Shown: in pieces, positions 46,631-57,159 of the stretch | Position numbering within the stretch: position 1 is the first letter of the stretch | How the letters are laid out: every line of letters starts with the position of its first letter | Origin: Duganella sp. Leaf126 | GTDB lineage: Bacteria; Pseudomonadota; Gammaproteobacteria; Burkholderiales; Burkholderiaceae_D | Assembly: GCF_001423125.1 (NCBI RefSeq) | Contig: NZ_LMNW01000032.1 | Span: 62,214 to 126,213 of the forward strand | Direction: 5' to 3' | Length of the DNA: 64,000 nt | Program-made: the position numbers and the translations under genes | Notes under the pieces: model-generated | Seen by the model: the letters and a program-made list of their open reading frames with translations, nothing else | What the model was told of the DNA's origin: nothing | Databases searched by the model: none

Positions 46631-49600
46631 TCAAGCGGAAGCGGCCGGGCCGTCAGGGCCCGGCCGGTCCGCCCCCACACTGTCCTGCAACGCCACCCGG
46701 TTACGCCCCGCGCGCTTGGCGCGGTACAGCGCCTGATCGGCGCGGATCAGCGCCGCGTCACCACCGGGCTGCCCCCCTCCCATCACCGCAATGCCGATGC
46801 TGACCGTGACGTGCAGGCGCACGCCGCCGTCGAGCTGCAAGGGGCTCTGCGCCACGCGCTGGCGCAGCCGCTCGGCAAACACGCTCGCAGCCGGCAAGGT
46901 GGTCCCCGGCAGCAGCATGGCAAATTCCTCGCCGCCCATGCGGCCCACCATGTCGATCTTGCGCTGCTCTTCGAGCATCAGCACGCCGAGCTGGCGCAGC
47001 ACGGTGTCGCCTGCCGCGTGGCCATGTTCGTCGTTGATGCGCTTGAAGTGATCGATATCGAGTTGCAGCACGGCCGCGCAGGCGCCGAGGTCGCGCCGCA
47101 GCCGCGCTTCCTCGTCGGCCAGGCGGTGCATGAATTCGCGCCGGTTGGCCAGGCCGGTCAGGAAGTCGGTGGTGGCCAGCAGCCGTAATTCGTCGTGCAT
47201 GCGGCGCTTTTCGGTGGTGTCCACGGTGGAGACGATGACGAAGTCCAGGCTGTCGGTGTGGCCGGGCATGACCATCAGGGTCAGTTCGTTGTGGCGCACC
47301 ACGCCGTCGAGGCGGCGGAAGCTGCCCTCGCACACGAAGAAATGTTCGCCGCGCGCCAGCGCCGCCAGCGCCTGGGCAAACGCCGGCATGGCGGCAGCCT
47401 CGAAATTCTGCGCCAGCGTGACGTCGACCAGCCCTTGCGGACCGGCGCCCACCTGGCGGCGCGCCGCCGCGTTCAGGTCGACGATGCGCACCAGCGCGGC
47501 CAGCCGCGCCACCTGGCCCGGATTGGCGTCCAGGTAGCAGGCCATGTCGTCGATGCCGGACGCGGCCAGCTCGCCCAGCGCGGCATACAGCGCCGACCAG
47601 TCCTGCTCCCACAGCGCTACCGGCGCGTGGTCGTACAGCCGGCGGAAACGCGCCTCGCCGGCACGCACGGCCTGCGCGGCCTGGGCCTGTTCGATGGCGA
47701 TGCCGGCCAGCCGCGCGGCCTGCTCGATCAGGGCGATGTTGGCCATGCTGGGCTGGCGCGCGTCGCGGTGGTACACGGCAAAGGTGCCGATCACCGCGCC
47801 GCCGGCGCCCAGAATCGGATCGGACCAGCCGGAGGCGATGCCGGCGCGCAGCGCCAGGTCGCGATGCGCGATCCACGACGGCGCATGATGCAGGTTTTCG
47901 GTGATCACCCGGCGCCCGGTCAGCACCGCTTGCACGCACGGCGCCGGCCACTGCTCGCCGTGCAGCGCGATGCCGTGGATGGCGGCGGTGAAGAATGCCG
48001 GCAGACTGGGGGCCGCCGCCACCAGCAGGCGCTCGCCCTGCTCGTCGAGCAGCATCACGCAGCACAGAAGGTCGTCGTTGGCCGCTTCCACGCCCGCCAC
48101 CACGCTTTCGAGGATGGTCGCCAGCGGCGCGGCGCTGGCCAGCAGTTCCAGCACGCGGCGGCGGGTCTGCTCGCGCCGCTCGCCATGCACCCGTTCGGTG
48201 ACGTCGCGGAACGACCAGATGCGCGCCGGCTCGCTGCCCAGCTGCAGGCCGCGCGTGTGCTGCTCGATCACGCGGCCGTCCTTCAGGCGCAGCAAGGCGT
48301 GCTGCGGACTTTGCCACTGGCCGTCCCGGTCCTGCAGCGGCGGATCGAGATCGAACTGGCCGTCCTCGGGACGCGAAAGCTGGGCGCGCAGATGCGCCAT
48401 CAGTACCGCGCCGTCGCTGTCCCAGTCGAAGTATTCGGGCACATTCCACAGCTCGCGGAAGCGCCGGTTGGCGTTCAGGATCGCGCCCTTGAAGTCGTCG
48501 GCCAGGATGCCGTCGATGGTGGCGTCCAGGATGCTGCGCAACATGGCCTGGCTGCGTCCGGCGCTGTCGGCCATGGCCAGCAGGTTACTCTGCCCTTCCT
48601 CGAGCTCCGCCGCCAGCGCGTGGCTGCGCGCCAGCGCCTGGTGGGCCCCCACGCGGCCGTGCGCCAGGGTCCAGGTCAGGCAGGCCGCCAGCGCGCTGAG
48701 CAGGATTCCGCACAGCGCGATCAGGTGCATGCGGTCGGAGGCCACCGCATGCGCGGCGTACGGCGCGCCGATGCGCAGGGTCCAGCGGTGACCGCCCAGC
48801 GACAGCTGCTGGACACTGGTGCGCATCGGCGCCTGGGCGCCGTCGGCGGCGCTGCGGTAGACCAGCATGTCGGACCTGGCGCGGTCGCCGTCGTACACCT
48901 CGACCGCCAGCCCCGCCGTGTGCGGACTGTCCAGGCGCGCCATCACGTCGCGCAGACGAAACGGCGCGAACACCCAGCCCGCGATCGCCGCGCGCCGCGC
49001 TGCCACCGTGGTCACCGGCTGGCCGCTGGCGTAGAGCGGCAGCAGTATCAGGAACGCCGAGCGCGGCGTCTCGGCAGGATCGTTGAGCAGGCGTACGGCG
49101 GCCGTCATGGCCGGCAGCCCGGTATCGCGGGCGCGTTCGAGCGCGGCGCGGCGCAGCGGTTCGCTGGCGCCGTCGTAGCCGAGCGCGCGCAGGCTGAGCG
49201 CATTCGGCGGCTCGCTGTACACGGTGGGCGCGTACCAGGGACGGTCGCCTTCCGGGTAGATGCGGTAGCCGGGCCGGATGTCGGGCTGGCGCCGCACCGC
49301 CGCCTCGTGCGCGGCACGTTCGTTGGCGGGGACCAGCTGCATGTAACCGATCGACTGGATGCCGGGCCAGCGGCGCGCCAGGTTCTGGCCTTCGAGGTAG
49401 GTGCGGAACTCGCGCCGCGAGACCTGGTCGGAACTGTAGAACAGGCCCTGCACGCCATACAGCACCTGGACATAGGTCTGCATGCGCTGGTCGAGTTGAT
49501 TGACCAGTTCGCGCACCCGCATCTCGAAATCGGCCTGCTGCTCCTGGTCGGCATCCTGGCGGGCGTCGCGCCACAACACGCCGGTTACGCCCAGGCTCAC

Positions 49601-49690
49601 CGTCAGCACCAGCGCCGACAGGAAACGGGGCGACTGCACCAGCGCCGCCAGCGGGCGCCGGTGCAACGGCCGTAGCGCGGCCGGATCCAC
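46631..49690 (-). CDS. Membrane diguanylate cyclase with CHASE, PAS, GAF, PAS and GGDEF domains
   Basis: 1019 residues. Two membrane helices (about 24-41 and 322-340) flank a periplasmic CHASE domain. PAS (about 375-500), GAF (about 515-665) and a second PAS-like domain (about 675-830) lead to a GGDEF domain with active-site GGEEF at 919-923. An inhibitory I-site RKID sits five residues before it, so product inhibition is expected. It makes c-di-GMP in response to an external signal, perhaps opposing the HD-GYP protein nearby. The start is GTG directly after the TAG stop of queC (TAGGTG), so translation may be coupled to queC. Confidence 0.88.
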   Translation of the reverse strand: MDPAALRPLHRRPLAALVQSPRFLSALVLTVSLGVTGVLWRDARQDADQEQQADFEMRVRELVNQLDQRMQTYVQVLYGVQGLFYSSDQVSRREFRTYLEGQNLARRWPGIQSIGYMQLVPANERAAHEAAVRRQPDIRPGYRIYPEGDRPWYAPTVYSEPPNALSLRALGYDGASEPLRRAALERARDTGLPAMTAAVRLLNDPAETPRSAFLILLPLYASGQPVTTVAARRAAIAGWVFAPFRLRDVMARLDSPHTAGLAVEVYDGDRARSDMLVYRSAADGAQAPMRTSVQQLSLGGHRWTLRIGAPYAAHAVASDRMHLIALCGILLSALAACLTWTLAHGRVGAHQALARSHALAAELEEGQSNLLAMADSAGRSQAMLRSILDATIDGILADDFKGAILNANRRFRELWNVPEYFDWDSDGAVLMAHLRAQLSRPEDGQFDLDPPLQDRDGQWQSPQHALLRLKDGRVIEQHTRGLQLGSEPARIWSFRDVTERVHGERREQTRRRVLELLASAAPLATILESVVAGVEAANDDLLCCVMLLDEQGERLLVAAAPSLPAFFTAAIHGIALHGEQWPAPCVQAVLTGRRVITENLHHAPSWIAHRDLALRAGIASGWSDPILGAGGAVIGTFAVYHRDARQPSMANIALIEQAARLAGIAIEQAQAAQAVRAGEARFRRLYDHAPVALWEQDWSALYAALGELAASGIDDMACYLDANPGQVARLAALVRIVDLNAAARRQVGAGPQGLVDVTLAQNFEAAAMPAFAQALAALARGEHFFVCEGSFRRLDGVVRHNELTLMVMPGHTDSLDFVIVSTVDTTEKRRMHDELRLLATTDFLTGLANRREFMHRLADEEARLRRDLGACAAVLQLDIDHFKRINDEHGHAAGDTVLRQLGVLMLEEQRKIDMVGRMGGEEFAMLLPGTTLPAASVFAERLRQRVAQSPLQLDGGVRLHVTVSIGIAVMGGGQPGGDAALIRADQALYRAKRAGRNRVALQDSVGADRPGPDGPAASA

Positions 49691-50398
49691 CTAGTGACCG
49701 GCGTTCACGAACTGCCGGTAGCCGCGCGCGCGCAGCTCGCACGCGGGGCAGGCGCCGCAGCCGTAACCCCAGTCGTGCAGCGCGCCGCGCTCGCCCAGGT
49801 AGCAGGTGTGGGTGCCGGCGCGGATCAGGTCCACCAGCGCGGCGCCGCCCAGCTCCTGCGCCAGTTCCCAGGTCTGGCGCTTGTCGCGCCACATGAGCGG
49901 GGTTTCGAGCTTGGTGCGGGTGTCCATGCCCAGGTTGAGCGCCACCTGCAGCGCTTTCATGGTGTCGTCGCGGCAGTCCGGATAGCCGGAAAAATCGGTC
50001 TCGCACATGCCGCCGACGAGCACCGTCAGGCCGCGCCGGTAGGCCACCGTGGCGGCCACCGTCATGAACAGCAGGTTGCGGCCCGGGACAAAGGTGTTGG
50101 GCAGGCCGTTGGCCTGGGTTTCGATGGCGATATCGTGGGTCATCGCGGTCTGCGAGATGCGCGAGATCAGCGACAGGTCGATCATGTGGTCTTCGCCCAG
50201 TTTGGCGTCCCACGCCGGATCGAGCGCGCGCAGGCTGGCCAGCAGTTGCGGACGCACCGTCAGTTCGACCGCGTGGCGCTGGCCGTAATCGAAGCCGATG
50301 GTTTCGACGCGGGCGTAGTGCTTGAGCGCCCAGGCCAGGCAGGTGGTGGAGTCTTGGCCACCGCTGAACAGGACCAGGGCGGAATCGGTTGGCAACAT
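49691..50398 (-). CDS. queC: 7-cyano-7-deazaguanine synthase
   Basis: 235 residues. It makes preQ0 from carboxydeazaguanine, ammonia and ATP in queuosine biosynthesis. The PP-loop SGGQDS is at 12-17. The zinc site is Cys199, Cys214, Cys217 and Cys220 (THTCYLG... [10 protein letters not shown]). GFDYGQRH and [10 protein letters not shown] are typical. I chose the second Met because GGAAAG lies 8 bases upstream; an ATG 8 codons earlier has none. Other queuosine genes are not in the window. Confidence 0.92.
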   Translation of the reverse strand: MLPTDSALVLFSGGQDSTTCLAWALKHYARVETIGFDYGQRHAVELTVRPQLLASLRALDPAWDAKLGEDHMIDLSLISRISQTAMTHDIAIETQANGLPNTFVPGRNLLFMTVAATVAYRRGLTVLVGGMCETDFSGYPDCRDDTMKALQVALNLGMDTRTKLETPLMWRDKRQTWELAQELGGAALVDLIRAGTHTCYLGERGALHDWGYGCGACPACELRARGYRQFVNAGH

Positions 50399-50494
50399 TG
50401 CTTTTCTTTCCAGATGATTCAACTATTATTAGTACGCCATGATTCGGGGCATTCCGGTACCATGCGCTCAATGCACCACCCCTGATGGAGTCTC

Positions 50495-52594
50495 ATGTTA
50501 CCGGCATCGCCCGCAAATAAATCGGCAAGACCACGAATTTTGGCACAACTTGTGGCAAAAGTATCGGTGCTGCTTGCAACAACCACAGTCACCGCCGTGG
50601 TTCCATCGCTGTCGATGGCGCAGGACGGACCGTCCGCCGCGCTGCTGCCTGCCACCGGGTCCGCCGCTGTCACTAAGCCCGCCGCTGCTGTCACTGCCGA
50701 CGCTGCTTCTGCCGCCGCTGCAGGCCCATCTGTGCCCGCTGCGGCTGCCGAAGCGTCTGCAGCTGGCGCCCAATCGTCGGCGCCGTCCGTACCGGCGGCC
50801 GCCGACGATGCCGCCGTACCTGCCAACGCCGCGCCGGTCATCATCAGGTACACGGTGCGCATCGACGCGCCCAAGGACTTGCAGGAACTGCTCGAAGATA
50901 ACCTCGACCTCGAACGCTACCGCGACAGCCCGCGCATGACGCGCGAGCAGCTGTTCCGGCTGGTACGCGCCGCGCCCGAGCAGATCCGCACGCTGGTCTC
51001 CACCAGCGGTTACTACACGCCCGAGGTGTCGGTGCAGTTCGACCGCTCCGCTACCCCGCCGGTGGTGCAGGTCAAGGTGGCGCCGGGCGAACCGGTACGC
51101 GTGGGCGAGACCGACCTGGTGCTCGAAGGCTTTGCGCCGAATCCCGGGCAGCCGGCCGACCAGCAGTTCGACACGGCCGCCCTCAAGGCCAGCTGGCCGC
51201 TCAAGAAAGGCGCCATCTTCCGCCAGGACGAGTGGGAAAGCGCCAAGCGCGCCTTCCTGCGCCAGGTCGTGCAAACGCGCTACCCGCGCGCCCAGCTCAC
51301 CGACAGCCGCGCCACCGTCGATCCCGAGCAGCACACGGCCAACTTGCGCGTGGTGCTCGACAGCGGTCCCGAGATGCGCTTCGGCGAGCTGCGCATCGAA
51401 GGCCTCAAGCGCTATCCGGACACCGTGGTGCGCAACCTGAACCCGATCAAGCCCGGCGACTATTACAGCGAGGCGGCGCTGCAGGCGTACCAGTCCAAGC
51501 TGCAGGACACCGGCTACTTCGCCGGCGTGGAAGTGAGCGCCGACCTGAGCGCGGTGCTCGACCAGCAGCTGGCCAATGCCGACGGTGCGCCGACGCCATC
51601 GGACCCGGCCGACCCGCAGGCTGCCGCCAGGGCGATGGAGCCGCTGCCGCTGCTGGTGCGGGTGACCGAGAACAAGCGCAAGAACGTCAGCGCCGGTCTC
51701 GGTTTCAGCACCAATACCGGCAACCGCGCCTCGCTCACCTACGACGACCTGCAGGTGTTCGGGCTGCGCATGAAAAGCGCGCTCACGCTCGAGACCAAGA
51801 AGCAGACCGCCAAGTCCGACCTGTATTTCCCGATCACGCCGGACGGCTACAACCACAGCATCGGCCTGACCTACGAGCGCAGCGACATCGCCGGCGAAGT
51901 GACGGCCGTCTCCAGCATTGCCGGCAAGCGCGCGTGGGGCACGCCGCTGCTCGAACGCAGCTTCACGCTGGAGCTGCTGTCGGAAACCAAGTCGGTGGAC
52001 AACATCCCCAAGTCCACCAGCAAGAGTTTGCCGCTGACGTACGCGGTCACCTGGCGCCGGCTCGACAACCTGCTGCTGCCGACCAAGGGTTACGCCATCA
52101 ACGCCCAGATCGGCGGCGCGCTGCTGCCGGTGCTGACCGACGAAAAATTCATCCGCAGCTATCTGCGCGGCGTGTACTACAAGCCGTTCGGCGCCCGCTC
52201 CAACATCATCCTGCGCGGCGAAGCGGGCGCGCTGGCCTCGGGCAGCAAGAACGGCGTGCCATCGGTGTTCCTGTTCCGCGCCGGCGGCGACCAGTCGGTG
52301 CGCGGCTATGCCTACCAGGAACTGGGCGTCAAGCAGGGCGACGCCACCATCGGCGGGCGCTATCTGGCCACGGCCAGCGCCGAATACCAGTACTGGTTCA
52401 AGCCCGCCTGGGGCGCGGCCGTGTTCTACGACGCCGGTAACGCCGGCGACCGCTTCAAGGACCTGCATCCGAAGTCCGGCTACGGCGTGGGCGCGCGCTG
52501 GAAAAGCCCGGTCGGTCCGCTCAATGTCGACGTGGCGTATGGCCACGCGGTTCAAAAATATCGTCTGCACTTCTCGCTGGGATTCACTTTCTGA
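50495..52594 (+). CDS. tamA: Outer-membrane translocation/assembly module protein TamA
   Basis: 699 residues. A long signal peptide (ending LSMA-QD) is followed by an exceptionally Ala-rich stretch (about 50-113), POTRA domains (about 113-380; IRYTVRIDAP, FGELRIEGLKRYPDTVV) and an Omp85-type barrel. The barrel carries the family motif VRGYAYQELG and ends in VQKYRLHFSLGFTF with terminal Phe. With TamB it assembles outer-membrane proteins or moves lipids. Its stop shares a base with the tamB ATG (TGATG). Confidence 0.9.
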   Translation: MLPASPANKSARPRILAQLVAKVSVLLATTTVTAVVPSLSMAQDGPSAALLPATGSAAVTKPAAAVTADAASAAAAGPSVPAAAAEASAAGAQSSAPSVPAAADDAAVPANAAPVIIRYTVRIDAPKDLQELLEDNLDLERYRDSPRMTREQLFRLVRAAPEQIRTLVSTSGYYTPEVSVQFDRSATPPVVQVKVAPGEPVRVGETDLVLEGFAPNPGQPADQQFDTAALKASWPLKKGAIFRQDEWESAKRAFLRQVVQTRYPRAQLTDSRATVDPEQHTANLRVVLDSGPEMRFGELRIEGLKRYPDTVVRNLNPIKPGDYYSEAALQAYQSKLQDTGYFAGVEVSADLSAVLDQQLANADGAPTPSDPADPQAAARAMEPLPLLVRVTENKRKNVSAGLGFSTNTGNRASLTYDDLQVFGLRMKSALTLETKKQTAKSDLYFPITPDGYNHSIGLTYERSDIAGEVTAVSSIAGKRAWGTPLLERSFTLELLSETKSVDNIPKSTSKSLPLTYAVTWRRLDNLLLPTKGYAINAQIGGALLPVLTDEKFIRSYLRGVYYKPFGARSNIILRGEAGALASGSKNGVPSVFLFRAGGDQSVRGYAYQELGVKQGDATIGGRYLATASAEYQYWFKPAWGAAVFYDAGNAGDRFKDLHPKSGYGVGARWKSPVGPLNVDVAYGHAVQKYRLHFSLGFTF

Positions 52595-55500
52595 TGTCCG
52601 ACCAACCTCATAACGACCATCAGGATCCGGGCTCGGTGCCGGAATCGGTCCCTGAAAAAAAGCCGCGCCGCTGGCCGCGCCGCGTATTCATCGCGCTGAT
52701 GGTGCTGGTGCTGCTGCTCGGCGGCGCCTTCTGGCTGCTGGGCCGCGAATCGACCCTGCAGCAGCTGGTGCAGCGCGTCTCCAGCGCCAGCGGCGGCAGC
52801 ATTGCCGTCACCGGCGTTACCGGCTCGCTGTACCACCGCATGCATATCGGCCAGCTGGTGTACAAGGCCAAGGACTCCACCGTCACCGCGCAGGGCATCG
52901 ACATCAACTGGTCGCCGCTCCAGTATTTTTCGGAAGGCCTGCAGATCAGCGAACTGCACGTGGCGGTACTCACCGTGCGCAGCACCGGAAAGTCCGATGA
53001 ACCGGCCACCCTGCCCGCGTCGCTGGCCGCGCCGTTCCGTCTGAGCCTGTCCGATGCGCGGCTCGACAAGCTGGTGCTGGCCAGCGATACCGGCACCACC
53101 GAGATCAACAACCTGCGCTTTGCGCTGGATGGCGACAAAACCGGCTGGCACCTGCAGGACGCGTCGGCCCAGACGCCGTTCGGCCTGGCCAGGGCCGATC
53201 TGACGATTGCCGGCGCGCGCCCGTTCGCGCTCAAGGGCACGGCCTCGCTGACCCAGGCGCTGGTGGCCAGGCCGGCCCCGCCCGGGACCGCCGCCACGCC
53301 GGTGGGCCAGGCGCCCACGCCGGCGCAACTGAGCTTGCAGGCCGGCGGCAGCCTGGCGCTGCTCGAACTGAAAGCCAAGGGCGACGCCGGCACCGCCACC
53401 GGCACCGCCGCGCTGTCGCTGGCGCCGTTCGACCCGGTGATCCTGCGCGCCATCGACCTGGTGGCGCACGACGTCGATCCGAACGGCTTCGACAGCGGCC
53501 TGCCGCCGGCAAAGTTCAACCTCAAGGTCCACGCCTCGATCGGCGCCGACCAGAAACTGGCCGGCGAATTCGAACTGCTCAACCAGGGCAAGGCCGGCCC
53601 GCTCGACCAGCAGCTGCTGCCGCTCGACGTGTTCCGCGGCGTACTGGGCGGCACCCTGACCGCCTCCACGCTCGACAAGGTGCTGCTCGACCTGGGCCCG
53701 GCCGGCCGCTTCAATGGCGCCGGCAGCGTCGATCGCAAGGCCATCGACGCCGGCATCGACACCGCCGTCTTCAAGCTGCACACCGACCGCCTCGACCTGT
53801 CGCTGCTGCACACCAGCGCCAACAAGACGGCGATCGCCGGCGACATCGTCCTGTCCAGCACCGCCACCACGCAGTCGCTCACAGCGGCGCTGGCCGACAA
53901 GGGCTTGCGCCTGGACGCCAGCGCCACCCTGGCCGACGCCCTGCTGAAACTGCAGCAGCTGCGGCTGGTGGCCAAGAACGGCAGCATCGACGCCACCGGC
54001 CAGCTGAGCCTGAAGGACCAGCAGGCGTTCAGCGCCAAGGTGCGCACCCAGCGCTTCGATCCGTCGGCGCTGGGCGCCGGCTATCCCGCAGGCGACCTCA
54101 ATATTGACGTCAACGCCACCGGCCATGTTGCCCCGGCCTGGAAAGTGGCGGCCGACTTCGAGATCAAGCCGAGCAAGCTGGGTGGCCAGCCGTTGACGGG
54201 CGCCGGCAAGCTCGCTGCCGATGCCGCCCACATCAGCGGCGTCGATGCGCGCCTGGCCATGGGCCAGAATACGGCCACCGTTGCCGGCGCCTTCGGCGCA
54301 CCGGGCGAGCAGCTGCGCTGGAAGGTCGATGCGCGCCAGCTCGCTGCCGTCAGCCCCGACCTGATCGGCGCCATCAACGCCAGCGGCGTGGTCACCGGTT
54401 CGATGGCATCGCCACGCACCAGTTTCGAGGCCGATGCGCGCGGCCTGGGCCTGGCCTCGGCCAGGCGCGCCGCCAACGACAGCGCCCTCCACGCCAGCGG
54501 CAACGTCGCCATGGCGGGCGCCAAGGGTGCCGCCATGGTGCCGGAACTGAACATGACCGGCACCGTGCAGCGGTTCAATCCAGCCGCCTTCGGCGCCGCG
54601 CAGGCCGGCGCCATCAACGCCGCCTTCACGGCCGATGCGCGCCTGTCGGCCGACTGGCGCGCGGGCCTGAACCTGACGCTGCAGCCGTCCACGCTGGCCA
54701 ATGCGCCACTGTCTGGCTACGCCAAGTTGTCGGCCAATGCGAAGGACATCAGCAGCGCCGACATCGACCTGCACCTGGGGGCGAACCGCCTCACCGCCAG
54801 GGGCAGCTTCGGCAGCGCGCTCGATAAACTGGACTGGCAGCTCGATGCGCCGCAGCTGGCCGCCCTCGGTCCGCAGTTTGCCGGCGTATTGCACGCCAGC
54901 GGCACGCTGTCCGGTACCACGGCCCGTCCGGCCGTGTCGCTCAAGCTCGATGGCAGCAAGTTGCGTGCGCCGGGCCAGCAGCAGCTCGAGAGCATCCGCG
55001 GCAGCGCCACGCTGGGCAGCACGGCAGCCACCGCCGCCACGGCGTCGGCCGGTGCGCGCAGCCGCGCCGCCGCCGGCACCGCCGATGTACCGCTGATCAG
55101 CGATATCGAGGTGGCCGGCTACGAATCGCCGTCGATGAAGATTGCCAAGGCCCGCCTGCAGACGGCCGGCACGCGCAGCGCCCACACCATTACCGTCAGC
55201 GCCAGCAACAGCGACTTCGACGCCACCGTGCGCGTCAAGGGCGGCTGGGCCAACGACAGCTGGACCGGCGCCATCGACGCGCTGCAGAACAAGGGCCGCT
55301 TCGCGCTGGCGCTGGCGGCGCCGGCGCCGCTGCGCCTGGTCGCACCGAAAGACAGCGGCGTGGCCGGCCTGGCCCGCCCCGAGCAGATCGCGCTGGGCGC
55401 CACCACCATCAAGATCCGCGACGGCAGCGTGCGCATCGACAGCCTGGAAAAGAACGGCGCCACCTGGCGCAGCAAGGGCCAGGTCACGGCCCTGCCGGTG

Positions 55501-57150
55501 TGGTACCTGGGCCAGCTGTCGGACGCCTGGCGCGACAGCGTGCGCGGCAACATGACCATCGGCGCCGACTGGGGCCTGAGCCTGCAGGCCGGCAGCAAAT
55601 CTGCCGCGCCGGTGCTGGCCGGATCGGTCCACGTATTCCGCGAACAGGGCGACATCACCATCATCGGCGCCGACCTGTCGCAGTCGCTGGGCCTGAAAAC
55701 ACTCGATGCGCGTGCCACCGTCAACGACGGCGCACTGCGCGTGCAGCTGAATGTCGACGGCACGCGCGTGGGCCAGGCGCGCCTGGACGGCACTGCCCAG
55801 CTGCGCAACGGCCGCCTGGCCAACGACAGCCCGTTTACCGTCAGCGGCAGCGCCAATATGGGGTCGCTGGCGTGGCTGGCGCCGCTGGCAGGCCAGCCGG
55901 GCCTCGAAATCGACGGCATCCTCAAGCTGGCGCTCGAGGGCAGCGGCACCATCGGTGCGCCGCAGCTGACCGGCGACATCAACGGCCAGAAGCTCGTGGT
56001 CAACCTGCCCGACCAGGGCATCAAGCTGCGCAACGGCGTGCTGCAGGCGCACCTGACCGGCGACCAGCTGCAGCTGCAAACGCTGAGCTTTGAGGGCCAG
56101 CAGGGCCGCGCCCAGGCCGACGGCTGGATCCGCTATGCAGGCAACGAGGCGACCATGCAGCTCAAGCTGAGCGCCGAGCAGCTCGAAGTGCTGTCGCGCC
56201 CCGACCGGTTGCTGGTCCTGAGCGGCCAGAGCACGCTGGTGCGCGATGCGCGCCACTTCGAGCTCGATGGCAAGTTCCGCGCCGACCGCGCCAATATCGA
56301 ACTCGGTGACGAAAACACGCCCACGCTGTCGAAAGACGTGGTCGTCCTCGGCAAGGGCGCCCCGGCGCCTGCCGCCAAGCCGGCGCAGGGCCTGCCCCTC
56401 AATATCGATATCGAGGCCGACCTCGGCGACGCCTTCAAGCTCAAAGGCATGGGCATCGAGACCGAACTGGCTGGCGCGGTGCGCGTGCGCATCACCGACC
56501 GCCGTCCGCCGCGCGTCAACGGTTCGATCCGCGTGGTGGGCGGCACCTACGCCGCGTATGGCCAGAAGCTGGCGATCGACCGCGGCGTGATCAACTTCAC
56601 CGGCGCCTACGACAATCCGGGCCTGAACATCGTGGCCGTGCGCCGCCGCCCCGAGGGCGAGCCGCTAAGCGAAACCAATGTCGAAGCGGGCGTGGAAGTG
56701 CGCGGCACGGCACTGGCGCCGTCGGCCAAGCTGATCTCCACGCCGACCGTACCGGACAGCGACAAGCTGTCCTGGCTGGTGCTCGGCCACGGCATCGAAA
56801 ACACCCAGGGCAACGAGATGGGGCTGCTCAGCACCGCCGCCGGCGCCCTGTTCGGCGGCAAGGGCCAGGGCAAGCTGGCCAGTTCGCTGGGGCTCGACGA
56901 ACTCGGTGTTGGCCAGGCCAGCGGTACCGGCGCGGCCGGCACCGGTGCCGCCGCCACGGGCCTGCAGAACACGGTGGTCACGGTGGGCAAGCGGATCTCG
57001 TCGCGCGCCTACCTGAGCTTCGAGCAGGGTGCAGGCACAGCCACCAGCCTGGTCAAGCTCAAATACAAGCTCAATCCGCGCATCTCGCTGCAGTTCCAGA
57101 CCGGGACCAATAACGCGCTCGACATCCTGTACAGCTGGGCGTTCGATTGA
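52594..57150 (+). CDS. tamB: Translocation and assembly module protein TamB (AsmA-like bridge)
   Basis: 1518 residues with a single N-terminal membrane anchor (31-49, after RRWPRR). A very long periplasmic beta-groove of repeating short strands follows, then the DUF490/TamB domain at the C-terminus (VNGSIRVVGGTYAAYGQKL, INFTGAYDNPGLNIVAVRR, LSWLVLGHGIENTQGNE). It spans the periplasm and partners TamA, whose gene it overlaps by one base. The length is larger than the E. coli protein (about 1260). A terminator follows immediately. Confidence 0.92.
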   Translation: MSDQPHNDHQDPGSVPESVPEKKPRRWPRRVFIALMVLVLLLGGAFWLLGRESTLQQLVQRVSSASGGSIAVTGVTGSLYHRMHIGQLVYKAKDSTVTAQGIDINWSPLQYFSEGLQISELHVAVLTVRSTGKSDEPATLPASLAAPFRLSLSDARLDKLVLASDTGTTEINNLRFALDGDKTGWHLQDASAQTPFGLARADLTIAGARPFALKGTASLTQALVARPAPPGTAATPVGQAPTPAQLSLQAGGSLALLELKAKGDAGTATGTAALSLAPFDPVILRAIDLVAHDVDPNGFDSGLPPAKFNLKVHASIGADQKLAGEFELLNQGKAGPLDQQLLPLDVFRGVLGGTLTASTLDKVLLDLGPAGRFNGAGSVDRKAIDAGIDTAVFKLHTDRLDLSLLHTSANKTAIAGDIVLSSTATTQSLTAALADKGLRLDASATLADALLKLQQLRLVAKNGSIDATGQLSLKDQQAFSAKVRTQRFDPSALGAGYPAGDLNIDVNATGHVAPAWKVAADFEIKPSKLGGQPLTGAGKLAADAAHISGVDARLAMGQNTATVAGAFGAPGEQLRWKVDARQLAAVSPDLIGAINASGVVTGSMASPRTSFEADARGLGLASARRAANDSALHASGNVAMAGAKGAAMVPELNMTGTVQRFNPAAFGAAQAGAINAAFTADARLSADWRAGLNLTLQPSTLANAPLSGYAKLSANAKDISSADIDLHLGANRLTARGSFGSALDKLDWQLDAPQLAALGPQFAGVLHASGTLSGTTARPAVSLKLDGSKLRAPGQQQLESIRGSATLGSTAATAATASAGARSRAAAGTADVPLISDIEVAGYESPSMKIAKARLQTAGTRSAHTITVSASNSDFDATVRVKGGWANDSWTGAIDALQNKGRFALALAAPAPLRLVAPKDSGVAGLARPEQIALGATTIKIRDGSVRIDSLEKNGATWRSKGQVTALPVWYLGQLSDAWRDSVRGNMTIGADWGLSLQAGSKSAAPVLAGSVHVFREQGDITIIGADLSQSLGLKTLDARATVNDGALRVQLNVDGTRVGQARLDGTAQLRNGRLANDSPFTVSGSANMGSLAWLAPLAGQPGLEIDGILKLALEGSGTIGAPQLTGDINGQKLVVNLPDQGIKLRNGVLQAHLTGDQLQLQTLSFEGQQGRAQADGWIRYAGNEATMQLKLSAEQLEVLSRPDRLLVLSGQSTLVRDARHFELDGKFRADRANIELGDENTPTLSKDVVVLGKGAPAPAAKPAQGLPLNIDIEADLGDAFKLKGMGIETELAGAVRVRITDRRPPRVNGSIRVVGGTYAAYGQKLAIDRGVINFTGAYDNPGLNIVAVRRRPEGEPLSETNVEAGVEVRGTALAPSAKLISTPTVPDSDKLSWLVLGHGIENTQGNEMGLLSTAAGALFGGKGQGKLASSLGLDELGVGQASGTGAAGTGAAATGLQNTVVTVGKRISSRAYLSFEQGAGTATSLVKLKYKLNPRISLQFQTGTNNALDILYSWAFD

Positions 57151-57159
57151 GCTGCGACG

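Noticed and set aside
47195-49675. Plus-strand open frame of 826 codons opposite the diguanylate cyclase
   Set aside because: Antisense to a complete CHASE/PAS/GAF/GGDEF protein and without any motif.
52552-56256. Minus-strand open frame of 1234 codons opposite tamB
   Set aside because: Shadow of tamB: composition dominated by Arg/Gln/Gly/Ala with no recognisable motif, while tamB has full family features.
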